43,156 bases of DNA, taken from Clostridiales bacterium (GTDB taxonomy: Bacteria; Bacillota; Clostridia; Lachnospirales; Lachnospiraceae). A program made the position numbers and the translations under genes. Each line of letters begins with the position of its first letter. Within the stretch, counting starts at the first letter, position 1. This document shows positions 9,472-18,681 of this stretch, piece by piece. The stretch spans positions 1 to 43,156 of the forward strand of contig JAQXNU010000186.1 in the NCBI GenBank assembly GCA_029098165.1, written 5' to 3'. The notes under the pieces are model-generated. The model did no database searches. It was not told the DNA's origin and worked only from the letters and a program-made list of their open reading frames with translations.

Positions 9472-10614
9472 ATGAAAAATATCATAAACATTATGCGTAA
9501 CTGCAGAAAAAGAAGTTTAGCAGTCATTTTCATAGCAATCGGTTTAGGGATTATGATGGGGGCAATGCAACAATTTTTGGGTAACAATTTTAATGAAGAT
9601 TTCAGCAAGATGAAGGTTGCAGTTATTGAACAGGAAGATGATGTATTTACAAGACATCTGAATAAGTATCTTACGGATCAGCTGAATATTGACGTTATCG
9701 TATCCAAAAATTATGATGACTATACAGAAGACTTGCTAGATCGTGATCTGTCAGCTATAATTGAGTTAACGCCTGGATTCTATGCCCAGTCAGTTCGTAA
9801 TAAAAAAGCAGAGAATATTTCCGTAACGACCATCGATAACTATGCGAATGAAGCTTATTTAAGATCCTATCTGAATGTCTATCTGAAAAGCATGGATTTG
9901 ATCTTTCAGAGTGCCAATCAGAATCAGGAGTTAGCGGACCAGATGATTTCTGACCTGAAATTATCTGAGGTAAATGTCGTAGGAGCTGACGATTCAATTC
10001 GTGAAAAAAGTTCCAATTACTCTGGATTTACGTTAGCCATGGGGTTTTACTTAAATTTCATGTGGATTTTTGGAATCTTTCTTGGATTGATTGTGATATC
10101 GGATCGTTTAGATGGAACGTTCCTTCGAATTCAGGGAACTCCAATCAAGGGATTTCAATATATGCTTGGTACGGTTTCTTACTATGCAATGGTTGGACTT
10201 TTAACTCCACTGATTTTTACAGGTATTTTAAAAGTTCGTGGTATTGATGTGGGGATTAATTACTGGCTCATCGTATTGATCGTATTTATCATTAATATTT
10301 TTGTAATCGGAGTAGCGACGATCTTGTCGTTAATAATTAATTCGAAGATTGGTGTTGTTGTTGGAACTTATGTTTTTGGTGCGATCATTGCAATTTTAGG
10401 CGGTGCATACTTTGACTTGTCTGGAATTACTGGATCATTAGAAAAGATATATCGTTTAACGCCAACTTATTGGTTTATGGACTGTATTCGAAGCTCGCAA
10501 AATGATATTAATTTTAAACCAACACTTAATATAGTGATTCTGACTCTGTCTGCTGTACTATCTCTATTGATCGCAGGCGTGTTATTCAATCGTCAGATGG
10601 AGACAAAAGAATAA
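9472..10614 (+). CDS. ABC-2 type transporter permease
   Basis: Same architecture as the preceding gene and directly abutting it; LDGTFLRIQGTPIKGFQYMLG. Confidence 0.9.
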   Translation: MKNIINIMRNCRKRSLAVIFIAIGLGIMMGAMQQFLGNNFNEDFSKMKVAVIEQEDDVFTRHLNKYLTDQLNIDVIVSKNYDDYTEDLLDRDLSAIIELTPGFYAQSVRNKKAENISVTTIDNYANEAYLRSYLNVYLKSMDLIFQSANQNQELADQMISDLKLSEVNVVGADDSIREKSSNYSGFTLAMGFYLNFMWIFGIFLGLIVISDRLDGTFLRIQGTPIKGFQYMLGTVSYYAMVGLLTPLIFTGILKVRGIDVGINYWLIVLIVFIINIFVIGVATILSLIINSKIGVVVGTYVFGAIIAILGGAYFDLSGITGSLEKIYRLTPTYWFMDCIRSSQNDINFKPTLNIVILTLSAVLSLLIAGVLFNRQMETKE

Positions 10615-10623
10615 AAGGGGAAA

Positions 10624-11778
10624 ATGATGAGTGAATTATCGAGCGTGACACTTTGGTGGAAGATTATATCGCTTGCATTCTCTTTCAGTTACATACTGAT
10701 AGAAAATCAGGACATTACAAGAGTTATTGTTATAACTCTTGTTTTGCTATGTTTATTTACGATACAATATTTCTTAAATTACCGAGGAATGATTATTAAA
10801 AGCCACAGCAAAGAGCGGTTTCAATGTATAGAGCGAGTTGATATATTGCTTACAATGGGTGAAGTTCTGATTATATTTTTCTGCGATGTTCCAGAGTTAG
10901 CATCGTGTGAACTTGTTTTAATCCTCTCACTGATCTGTAATGTCATAGATGATAAGATGTTTTATTGTATTGGAGGTATTGTCGTATTTTTATATGTGAA
11001 CACGGAAGAATTGGATACTATTTTGATTTTAGTATCTATGATTGTTATCATAGGATATATGACACATCTTCATGTTTATAAAAAGTGGATTTTTTATCGT
11101 AAGGAGACATTACGACAGAGGCAAGAATTAATCGATCTGGAAGACAAATTAAAGGACAATGAACGGTTAATGAAGACAATCCGCTATGCTGCATCATTAG
11201 AAGAACGTAACCGAATGGCGGTACGGCTTCATGATAAGATCGGTCATAACATTTCAGGAACGATATTGATGTTGGAAGCGTCTCTTTTACAGATGGAGAA
11301 AAATCCAGAAAAGGCGATTGGTGAGATTAATAAAGCAGTGGAGCATCTGCGGGATGGAGTGGATGACCTTCGGCATGCGCTTCGCGAGGAACGTCCGGTC
11401 AGAAGTGATATTAATACGAATGATATTAAATTATTATTAGAGCAGACGCAGATGGAACATGGCCTTCATACCGTGTTTAAGACCGACGGTGATCTGGAGC
11501 GGATTAGCATGGAACTATGGGGCTGTATCCAGGAAAATATCACAGAATTATTGACGAATTGTCTGAAACATTCCAAAGCGACAGCATTTACAGTTCATAT
11601 TAAAGTACTGCCATCCCTAATTCAGGTTATTTATTCGGACAATGGAAGCTGTAGCCCGGATTTTAAGAAGGGGCTTGGGCTGGAAGCTGTGGAAGAGCGA
11701 ACCTTGAATCTGAAAGGTCGATGTTCCTTTGAGGCAGGAAAATCGGGATTTCGTGTAACAAATATATTCCACTTGTAA
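10624..11778 (+). CDS. Sensor histidine kinase, NarL/LiaS-type (HisKA_3)
   Basis: Multiple N-terminal TM helices, H-box ERNRMAVRLHDKIGHNISGTI, HATPase region ENITELLTNCLKHSKAT...GLGLEAVEERT. Confidence 0.93.
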   Translation: MMSELSSVTLWWKIISLAFSFSYILIENQDITRVIVITLVLLCLFTIQYFLNYRGMIIKSHSKERFQCIERVDILLTMGEVLIIFFCDVPELASCELVLILSLICNVIDDKMFYCIGGIVVFLYVNTEELDTILILVSMIVIIGYMTHLHVYKKWIFYRKETLRQRQELIDLEDKLKDNERLMKTIRYAASLEERNRMAVRLHDKIGHNISGTILMLEASLLQMEKNPEKAIGEINKAVEHLRDGVDDLRHALREERPVRSDINTNDIKLLLEQTQMEHGLHTVFKTDGDLERISMELWGCIQENITELLTNCLKHSKATAFTVHIKVLPSLIQVIYSDNGSCSPDFKKGLGLEAVEERTLNLKGRCSFEAGKSGFRVTNIFHL

Positions 11779-11803
11779 AAATAATGATGATATGGAGGTA
11801 AGT

Positions 11804-12430
11804 ATGATTAAATTGGTGATCGTAGATGATGATACCATTATCCGTGAAGGTCTTAGGATGATTATGGAGACGCAGGATGACCTTGAGATAGTAGGAATCT
11901 GCAGCAATGGAAAGGATGCGATAAAGGTCTGTAGGGAACAAATCCCAGACGTTGTTCTGCTAGATATCCGTATGCCTGAAATGAGTGGGATTGAAGTGGC
12001 CAAAGTTGTTTTGGAAGAGAATATCGGAAAACCTTTGTTGCTTACCACGTTTGATGAGCCAGATCTTATGATACAGGCGGTAAAAACAAACGTAAGTGGC
12101 TATATATTAAAGAGTTCTCCAGCAAAAACAATTCTATCAGCCATTCGAACGGTTTCTTGTGGAGGTACCGTTTTTGAAAAAGAAGTGATTGACTATATCA
12201 GTTCCAATTTAGGTATGACCACAGTAAAATCGAAGTTATTTGACGAACTAACGGATCGAGAATATGACGTAGCAAGGCTGATTTCTCAAGGACTTTCAAA
12301 TAAAGAAATTGGTGAAAAATTATTTATCTCGGATGGTACTGTCCGAAATCATATTACTTCTATCTTAAGCAAAACATCATTAGAACATCGGACTCAGATT
12401 GCGATACAGTTCTTGAGCAGCAGTCATTAA
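11804..12430 (+). CDS. Response regulator, NarL/LuxR family
   Basis: Receiver MIKLVIVDDDTIIREGL...VVLLDIRMPEMSG and LuxR HTH LTDREYDVARLISQGLSNKEIGEKLFISDGTVRNHITSILSK. ATG 11804 follows a good SD (ggagg). Confidence 0.95.
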   Translation: MIKLVIVDDDTIIREGLRMIMETQDDLEIVGICSNGKDAIKVCREQIPDVVLLDIRMPEMSGIEVAKVVLEENIGKPLLLTTFDEPDLMIQAVKTNVSGYILKSSPAKTILSAIRTVSCGGTVFEKEVIDYISSNLGMTTVKSKLFDELTDREYDVARLISQGLSNKEIGEKLFISDGTVRNHITSILSKTSLEHRTQIAIQFLSSSH

Positions 12431-12540
12431 GGCAATTGGTGGTACCTTATTAATAGTTTTGTAACTAAACAAAGTTGTGGAAAAATTATCATAAGTGTGC
12501 TATTCTATATATATCTTAATAAGATTTGGAGGATAGAACG

Positions 12541-13176
12541 ATGAAAATATTAAAAGTTACAGATCCTGAATTTGCTGTATACGGCAAAGTTGTTGAAGGA
12601 TATGATTGCAAGGAATTATTAGAAGTACTAGATGCAACAACAGAGGCGCCAGAAGATGCAGTAATTTATGTACCAGGAGATGCTAAGTTAGAAGCAACAA
12701 GTGCAATGGCTGATTTCCAGAACAACTGCTATGGTGGTATGCCAATTCAGATTGGATACTGCAATGGTACAAATTCTAAATTAAACTGCCTTGAATATCA
12801 TAGAGATTCCGAGATAAATGTTGCTGCCGACGATGTTATCCTTCTTGTTGCAACAATGACTGATATTGTGGATGGAAAGATTGATTCTAGTAAAGTTAAA
12901 GCATTTTATCTAGAAAAAGGAATGGCAGTAGAAGTTTATGGCACTACTCTTCATTATGCTCCATGTAGTGCAAAACCAGGCGAGCATTTCCGTGTTGTAA
13001 TCATACTTCCAAAAGGTACAAACTATGACAAGCCAGAAATCACTGTTAAGAACTTTGAGGATAAGCTATTATTTGCAAGCAACAAGTGGTTAATTGCTCA
13101 CCCTGATACCAATGAAGCTAAGAATGGTGCTTATGTAGGTATTACAGGCAAAAATATCGATTTAGCTAATGACTAA
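12541..13176 (+). CDS. Cupin-like DUF4867-type family protein
   Basis: FQNNCYGGMPIQIGYCNGTNSKLNCLEYHRDSEINVAADDVILLV...HYAPC...FRVVIILPKGTN. ATG 12541 is preceded by ggagg; family name is from memory. Confidence 0.65.
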   Translation: MKILKVTDPEFAVYGKVVEGYDCKELLEVLDATTEAPEDAVIYVPGDAKLEATSAMADFQNNCYGGMPIQIGYCNGTNSKLNCLEYHRDSEINVAADDVILLVATMTDIVDGKIDSSKVKAFYLEKGMAVEVYGTTLHYAPCSAKPGEHFRVVIILPKGTNYDKPEITVKNFEDKLLFASNKWLIAHPDTNEAKNGAYVGITGKNIDLAND

Positions 13177-13279
13177 ATAATCAATCGGTCAAATACAGAT
13201 ACATAGCGAATTTTCATGAGTACAATGTGTGCTCCAATAAAAAAGGGAGCAATCACTATATTATCACAAAACAAATATG

Positions 13280-13343
13280 GAACTGTTGTCAGGAGAAGAG
13301 ATTTCTGCGAGAAATCTCTTTTTCAAGACAGCAGTTCTTTTTT
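13280..13343 (+). terminator. Two-tier hairpin terminator
   Basis: Inner stem aagagatttct-gcg-agaaatctctt (13296-13320). Outer stem gaactgttgtc (13280-13290) / gacagcagttc (13327-13337), then tttttt. Confidence 0.75.
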
Positions 13344-13398
13344 GCATAAAACGAAATACGGTGGGGAAAGTAGGATAGAAGTCTTGTTATTTGTAGCT

Positions 13399-13776
13399 AT
13401 GACAAATAATCATATTGCAAGTTTGTTGGAGATTGTTTCTGTTATAGTCTGGGCATTCGCAGTTAGTATTGGAGAAATTAAATTGTCTGTGTTTGAGGTA
13501 ACAAAGAACGTGTGGATGTATACCGGTGGACTCCTTGCTGGCTGCGTGGTTGCATTAAGCTGTGTATGTGTGAGAAAGCTTTCAGCGATCACCCTTACTT
13601 TAATTATGTTTATTGGTCAATTATTTACTGGTGTTTTGTTAGATTACGTGTTGGAACAGACTTTTTCTTTACAGATCGTGATTGGTGGTTTACTTATTAC
13701 AATAGGCTTGATCGTTTCTTTCATACCGCAGAAAAAGAACGTACGAGGAAAGGAAAGAAAGAAAGAGCAAAACTAA
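13399..13776 (+). CDS. YdcZ-like (DUF606/DMT-type) membrane protein, probably N-terminally reduced
   Basis: KNVWMYTGGLLAGCVVALSCVCVRKLSAITLTLIMFIGQLFTGVLLDYVL resembles the C-terminal half of YdcZ-family proteins. ORF-track start at 13216 would place a terminator hairpin inside the CDS. Confidence 0.5.
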   Translation: MTNNHIASLLEIVSVIVWAFAVSIGEIKLSVFEVTKNVWMYTGGLLAGCVVALSCVCVRKLSAITLTLIMFIGQLFTGVLLDYVLEQTFSLQIVIGGLLITIGLIVSFIPQKKNVRGKERKKEQN

Positions 13777-13910
13777 ATTGGTTGGTGAATGGTTGATGGG
13801 ATTGGTTGTAGAATGTTGAATTGGATTGTGATACATTAGTTGATACCAAGAAACGGACGTCTTGTATCAAATCAGATATGAGAGATAAAATTACAAAATG
13901 GAGAAAAATC

Positions 13911-14609
13911 ATGAGTAAAAGAGAAATTAGTATTAGAAAAGCATTTTCTGCAGCATTTCCTAAGACCATTCCTGTGTTGACCGGCTTTTTGGCTCTAGGA
14001 ATTGCTTATGGCATCTTAATGGAGAAGAATGGATATGGGGCTCTATGGTCTACTCTGATGAGTGCAATTGCATTCTGTGGCAGTATGCAGTATGTTGCAA
14101 TCACTTTGCTGACAGCAGTGTTTAATCCGATGCAGGCCTTTATTATGAGCCTCCTTGTCAATGCAAGGCATTTATTTTACGGATTATCCATGCTTCCGAA
14201 ATATAAAGGCTTAGGAAAAATCAGAGGGTTTTTAATCTATACTTTATGTGATGAGACGTTTTCGATTGAATGTAGTGTGGAACCGCCAGAAGGAGTAGAA
14301 CGAAAATATTTCTATTTCTTTATCTCGCTTTTGGATTATCTGTACTGGGTCTTAGGATCATTTTTAGGCGGAGTCGTTGGGAATCTGATTAAATTTAATA
14401 CAAAAGGATTAGATTTTGCATTGACCGCTTTATTTGTTGTTCTGTTCTTAGAGCAGTGGAAGAAGAAAGAAAACCGCATTTCTTGTATTATTGGAGTGGT
14501 ATGCACAACGATTGCGCTTCTTGTAGTGGGAGCTACGAACTTTGTTATACCGGCAATGGTACTAATACTATTTGTACTAACGATAGGGAGGAAGAAACTA
14601 TGCTGCTAA
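13911..14609 (+). CDS. azlC: Branched-chain amino acid permease subunit AzlC
   Basis: AFSAAFPKTIPVLTGFLALGIAYGILMEKNGYGALWSTLMSAIAFCGSMQYVAI...NARHLFYGLSML...DETFS. Confidence 0.93.
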   Translation: MSKREISIRKAFSAAFPKTIPVLTGFLALGIAYGILMEKNGYGALWSTLMSAIAFCGSMQYVAITLLTAVFNPMQAFIMSLLVNARHLFYGLSMLPKYKGLGKIRGFLIYTLCDETFSIECSVEPPEGVERKYFYFFISLLDYLYWVLGSFLGGVVGNLIKFNTKGLDFALTALFVVLFLEQWKKKENRISCIIGVVCTTIALLVVGATNFVIPAMVLILFVLTIGRKKLCC

Positions 14610-14935
14610 CCAATACACAGACGTTGATCATGATACTTGCTATTGCAGCAGGAACTATGATTACACGATTCACTCCATTTCTACTATTTCCTGAGAAGAA
14701 GGAAGTGCCGAAGTATATCGTTTATCTTGGAAAAGTATTGCCACCTGCTATGATGGGATTATTGGTAGTTTATTGCTTTAAAGGAATCTCAATCTTAAAA
14801 GGATCCCACGGAATACCAGAAGCAATCGCAACGATTGTAACGATTTTATTACATAAATGGAAAAGCAATGTTTTAGTTAGTATTGCTGGAGGAACTGTTT
14901 GCTACATGCTCTTAGTACAGTTGATCTTTAAATGA
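14600..14935 (+). CDS. azlD: Branched-chain amino acid transport protein AzlD
   Basis: MLLTNTQTLIMILAIAAGTMITRFTPFLLFPEKKEVPKYIVYLGKVLPPAMMGLLVVY; overlaps the azlC stop; SD ggagga before ATG 14600. Confidence 0.9.
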   Translation: MLLTNTQTLIMILAIAAGTMITRFTPFLLFPEKKEVPKYIVYLGKVLPPAMMGLLVVYCFKGISILKGSHGIPEAIATIVTILLHKWKSNVLVSIAGGTVCYMLLVQLIFK

Positions 14936-14950
14936 TTAGAAAAAAATAAC

Positions 14951-14979
14951 TTGACAATATCCAACGTTGGATATATGAT
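14951..14979 (+). promoter_or_regulatory. Promoter with 18-bp palindromic operator in the spacer
   Basis: TTGACA (14951-14956), 17-nt spacer, TATGAT (14974-14979). ATATCCAACGTTGGATAT (14957-14974) is a perfect palindrome. Confidence 0.85.
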
Positions 14980-15024
14980 GAGTATATCAGATAGAAAAAA
15001 TAACCAAAGACAAGGAGATTGTGT

Positions 15025-15747
15025 ATGGTTCGAGCTTTTATATTGTATTATCTGAATATCAAAAAGACGCATGGATACGAAATTCAGAAATTTGTTCAGA
15101 TGCAGGGGACTGAACAATGGGGAAAGATACAATCTGGCTCCATTTACTATGCATTGACAAAATTAGAGAAAGAAAAGTTCATCGAAGTATATAAAGAAGA
15201 GAGAGTGGGGGCAAGAATCCGAAAGATATACCAGATAACAGAAAGCGGAAAAGCTGAGTTGCAAAGAGAGATGGCAGAAGAGTTAGCATCTCCAATCTGG
15301 TCGGTTGGTTCTTTTAAGTTTGTTACAGATCCAATGTTAAGTACATTACCGAAAGAGGAATGTATCCAAATTATTCAACAACATATCAAGTCATTACAGG
15401 AACAAAAAGATTATTGGGAAAAGTGGCAGAAAGTTAAGATATCAAAGGATTCGCTAAAGCTTACAAAGATTAGCTTTGAGATGACAATTAAGAGTATCAG
15501 TGATCAGATCCTATGGCATGAGGAACTTCTTAAGAATCTAGATATGTATATACAGCTGAGTCATAAAACAAGTCAATTCATTCAATCTGTGGATTTCGAT
15601 CTCTTGGAACAGACGAATGAAGAAAATGCAACGAATCATGAGAAACTTGCCTATGCCATGAAACTTAAAAAAGTAATTGAAGAGGATCCAAGGAATGCAA
15701 TTGATAATCTAAATAAGATCATTGATGAGTTAACCAAGGGTCAATAA
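15025..15747 (+). CDS. PadR family transcriptional regulator
   Basis: FILYYLNIKKTHGYEIQKFVQMQGTEQWGKIQSGSIYYALTKLEKEKFIEVY...YQITESGKAELQ. Confidence 0.93.
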   Translation: MVRAFILYYLNIKKTHGYEIQKFVQMQGTEQWGKIQSGSIYYALTKLEKEKFIEVYKEERVGARIRKIYQITESGKAELQREMAEELASPIWSVGSFKFVTDPMLSTLPKEECIQIIQQHIKSLQEQKDYWEKWQKVKISKDSLKLTKISFEMTIKSISDQILWHEELLKNLDMYIQLSHKTSQFIQSVDFDLLEQTNEENATNHEKLAYAMKLKKVIEEDPRNAIDNLNKIIDELTKGQ

Positions 15748-15804
15748 ACATATGGGATTGGTTAGAGTACTTCGTACTTTAGCGATCCCAATGATTAAAC
15801 CATA

Positions 15805-15822
15805 ATATCCAACATTGGATAG
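15805..15822. promoter_or_regulatory. Second copy of the PadR-type operator
   Basis: ATATCCAACATTGGATAG matches ATATCCAACGTTGGATAT upstream of padR at 16 of 18 positions. Confidence 0.75.
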
Positions 15823-15938
15823 TTAAGTGATTCATATACAATATAATATATTACATATGGCTAGAATACATAAGAAAAATTAAGAAGGATAGAACTTGAA
15901 ATTAGTTATTACAAAAAATAATTGAAGGAGGATTTTGT

Positions 15939-16694
15939 ATGGAAGAATTGTTAAATGTAAGAAACCTAAGAAAGCAATATGGGGAGAAACTAGTCGTCGA
16001 AGATGTCTCCTATGTGGTGAATTCAGGGGAGATTGTTGGCTTGATTGGTCCGAATGGTGCAGGAAAAAGCACGATGATTAAGATACTAGCTGATGTGGAA
16101 GAGAAAACAGATGGAGAGATACTGTTTCATAAAGCGTCCATTGCAAATCAAGTAAAAAAGTACAAAAGTAAATTGGGAATCGTGCCTCAGGACATTGCCA
16201 TTTACGAGGATTTAAGCGCCTATGATAATGTAAAGTTTTTCTGTTCCTTGTATGGATATAAAAAACAGGAAGTTAAGGAACGAGCACAAGAGGCATTGGA
16301 GTTTGTAGGATTATGGGAAAGACGAAAGGAAATGCCGGGGAAGTTCTCGGGCGGTATGAAACGAAGACTTAATATTGCTTGTTCGATTGCACATTCGCCA
16401 GAGTTGCTGATCATGGATGAGCCAACGGTTGGAATTGACCCTCAGTCAAGAAATCATATTATGGAGTCAATCAAGAAGTTAAATGCCAAAGGAACAACGG
16501 TCATTTATGTATCTCATTATATGGAGGAGATTGAAGAAATCTGCAATCGGATTATCATTATGGATCATGGAAGAATCCTAGAAGATGAAGCAAAAGACAA
16601 ATTCAAGGAAAAATATCGTGCGAAGAATCTGAATCGGTTGGAAGATATCTTTTTGTATCTGACAGGTACGAAACTAAGAGATGAGGAGGAATAG
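15939..16694 (+). CDS. ABC-2 type transporter ATP-binding protein
   Basis: GPNGAGKSTM, FSGGMKRRLNIACSIAHSPELLIMDEPTVGIDPQSRNHI, VSHYMEE. Confidence 0.96.
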   Translation: MEELLNVRNLRKQYGEKLVVEDVSYVVNSGEIVGLIGPNGAGKSTMIKILADVEEKTDGEILFHKASIANQVKKYKSKLGIVPQDIAIYEDLSAYDNVKFFCSLYGYKKQEVKERAQEALEFVGLWERRKEMPGKFSGGMKRRLNIACSIAHSPELLIMDEPTVGIDPQSRNHIMESIKKLNAKGTTVIYVSHYMEEIEEICNRIIIMDHGRILEDEAKDKFKEKYRAKNLNRLEDIFLYLTGTKLRDEEE

Positions 16695-16696
16695 TC

Positions 16697-17464
16697 ATGC
16701 TTGTATTTATGCGGTTATACGCTTTCTATTTAAAGCGTACGGTTAAAGATTCATTTACCATAGGATATAGTGTTGTATTTCCAATTGTTATGATCTTATT
16801 GATGGGATGGCTTCGGAAAGGAAGTTATGGACAGGAACTTTCTTCTTTTAGTTATTATACCATTGTCTTAGTTCCATTTTGTATTAGCTTTGAAGTTACT
16901 ACAGCAGCTTATCTTGGACAGGAAGAGGTGCGTAAGCATGCAGCAGAGCGATTTTTAACTACCCCAGTCTCGACAAGAAAACTACTATTGGCAAAGTTTT
17001 TTGCAGGTGTGAGTGCGATGAGTATCTGTCATGGATTCGTTTATCTTTTTGCAAGTTTGGTATTGCGTGTATCGTTTCATGGTCATGGCATGGCAATGTA
17101 TCTTATGAGTATTGCATGGACTGGGGTAATCTATGCCCTTGGGTTGTGGCTTGGACTTGGTATGAAAAATTTTATTGTTGTAAAGAATTTGATTAATTTA
17201 CCGATTATGTTATTCGCTGTATTAGGCGGATGTTTCTATCCCTTTGGGAGCACAGATCCACTCATTCAAAAAGTGATTCAGGCATCTCCGCTAACTTGGA
17301 TCAACCGTAGTCAATTTCTAGCTATGTATGACTCAAAATCGCAACTTTTATTTATGATGACGATTATTTTTGTTCTTTTATGCATCGGAATTATGACGCT
17401 GGCTGTCATAAAATTTAGAAAGGAGGCATTCTGTAATGGAGATATGTTTAGTTATGAGAAATAA
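16697..17464 (+). CDS. ABC-2 type transporter permease
   Basis: Hydrophobic, TAAYLGQEEVRKHAAERFLTTPVSTRKLLLAKFFAG; sits between the ATPase and a second permease. Confidence 0.9.
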   Translation: MLVFMRLYAFYLKRTVKDSFTIGYSVVFPIVMILLMGWLRKGSYGQELSSFSYYTIVLVPFCISFEVTTAAYLGQEEVRKHAAERFLTTPVSTRKLLLAKFFAGVSAMSICHGFVYLFASLVLRVSFHGHGMAMYLMSIAWTGVIYALGLWLGLGMKNFIVVKNLINLPIMLFAVLGGCFYPFGSTDPLIQKVIQASPLTWINRSQFLAMYDSKSQLLFMMTIIFVLLCIGIMTLAVIKFRKEAFCNGDMFSYEK

Positions 17465-18362
17465 TCTGAAACGTAGTTTACGGCATAAGATCCGCTGGGC
17501 TATCATATTCTTCATGCCTTTACTACTTAGCCCTTGCATGAGTTTAATTAATCAGATCCGGGACAATACTTACCGAGTAGGTGTCATAAATTTGATGAGT
17601 CCTGGTAGTAAATCGGCAGATAATCGAAGTGAAAGTGTAGAATCCATATGTTCTATCCTAAATGAGAATCCAAACATCAAGGCACAAGTTGCCAGTGTTG
17701 ATACATATCATACCGATTTAATCTTAGGAACCTATCAGTATATAATTGATGCTTCTAAAGGAATTAGTGAAGAGGCAGTGATTAGTACCAAAACGAAAAA
17801 AGATAATCAAGAGTTCTATCAGTTAGTATTAAATGGATCATTAAAAGAAAGTGTTCCACAAAACGAACGTGAGAAGGCAACTCATCTTACTATGATGCAG
17901 CAGTCCGTTGGTTTTCTTATGTCTTTATTTCTAATCATGTCCGTTCTACAAGGTGGAATGTATCAAAGGGATAAGAACCAGGGGTTAGTAGAACGTTATT
18001 GTTATGCTCCTAAAAAAAAGAAAACTTATTTAGTAGGGAATCTTTGTTTTATCTTTTTTGTCACTCTGCTTCAAGTACTTGCTAGCTTTTTACTGCTTTG
18101 TACCGTAAATGGAACATGGCTTTCTGTAAAAGCAAGTATTTTGATCATTGCTTTGGTCACAGTAGTAGCATCAGTAGTAGCAATGATTTTATGTGCGATA
18201 TGCAGTAATGATACACAGGCTGGAATTAGTGCATCAACAATCGCTGCATTTTTAATGATGATCAGCGGAATGTTTGTCACAGTCGATCGCATGCCGCAAG
18301 TATTGCAGTTCATGAGTAAGTTTGATCCAGTCCGATGGTGTATGGAGTTAGTTAAGTTTTAG
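17436..18362 (+). CDS. ABC-2 type transporter permease
   Basis: Hydrophobic; GGMYQRDKNQGLVERYCYAPKKKKTYLVGNL; overlaps the previous ORF. Confidence 0.88.
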   Translation: MEICLVMRNNLKRSLRHKIRWAIIFFMPLLLSPCMSLINQIRDNTYRVGVINLMSPGSKSADNRSESVESICSILNENPNIKAQVASVDTYHTDLILGTYQYIIDASKGISEEAVISTKTKKDNQEFYQLVLNGSLKESVPQNEREKATHLTMMQQSVGFLMSLFLIMSVLQGGMYQRDKNQGLVERYCYAPKKKKTYLVGNLCFIFFVTLLQVLASFLLLCTVNGTWLSVKASILIIALVTVVASVVAMILCAICSNDTQAGISASTIAAFLMMISGMFVTVDRMPQVLQFMSKFDPVRWCMELVKF

Positions 18363-18379
18363 AAACTAGAAACAAAAGG

Positions 18380-18408
18380 TTGACATAACCGGTAGAAAGA
18401 GGTAGTAT
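18380..18408 (+). promoter_or_regulatory. Promoter for riboswitch-ribU transcript
   Basis: TTGACA (18380-18385), 17-nt spacer, TAGTAT (18403-18408). Confidence 0.7.
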
Positions 18409-18431
18409 ATATAAAACAACTGAATCGAAGA

Positions 18432-18572
18432 TGTCTTCAGGGCAGGGCGAGTAATCAAGCAGTAAGATTAGGATTCCCGACCGGCGGTATAGTCCGCGAG
18501 CGCGAAAGCGTATGACTTGGTGTAATTCCAAGACCGACAGTATAGTCTGGATGGAAGAAGGCGTGTTGAAGT
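18432..18572 (+). ncRNA. FMN riboswitch (RFN element)
   Basis: tcttcagggcaggg...ttcccgaccggcggtatagtccgcgagcgc...cttggtgtaattccaagaccgacagtatagtctggatggaagaagg matches the RFN consensus; followed by a terminator and a RibU-like gene. Confidence 0.97.
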
Positions 18573-18617
18573 TTTAATGTGATAACGGTATAACCTCGTA
18601 ATCCACCTGAATTTTAG

Positions 18618-18654
18618 CACCTGAAAGACATGAATTTCTTTCAGGTGTTTTTTT
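18618..18654 (+). terminator. Riboswitch expression-platform terminator
   Basis: cacctgaaag (18618-18627) / ctttcaggtg (18638-18647) followed by ttttttt. Confidence 0.9.
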
Positions 18655-18681
18655 ATCACAATATTAGGAGGATTATTTAGT

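Noticed and set aside
13512-13796. 94-aa plus-strand ORF overlapping the YdcZ-like gene
   Set aside because: Trp/Tyr-rich out-of-frame translation of a TM coding region; no SD or domain.
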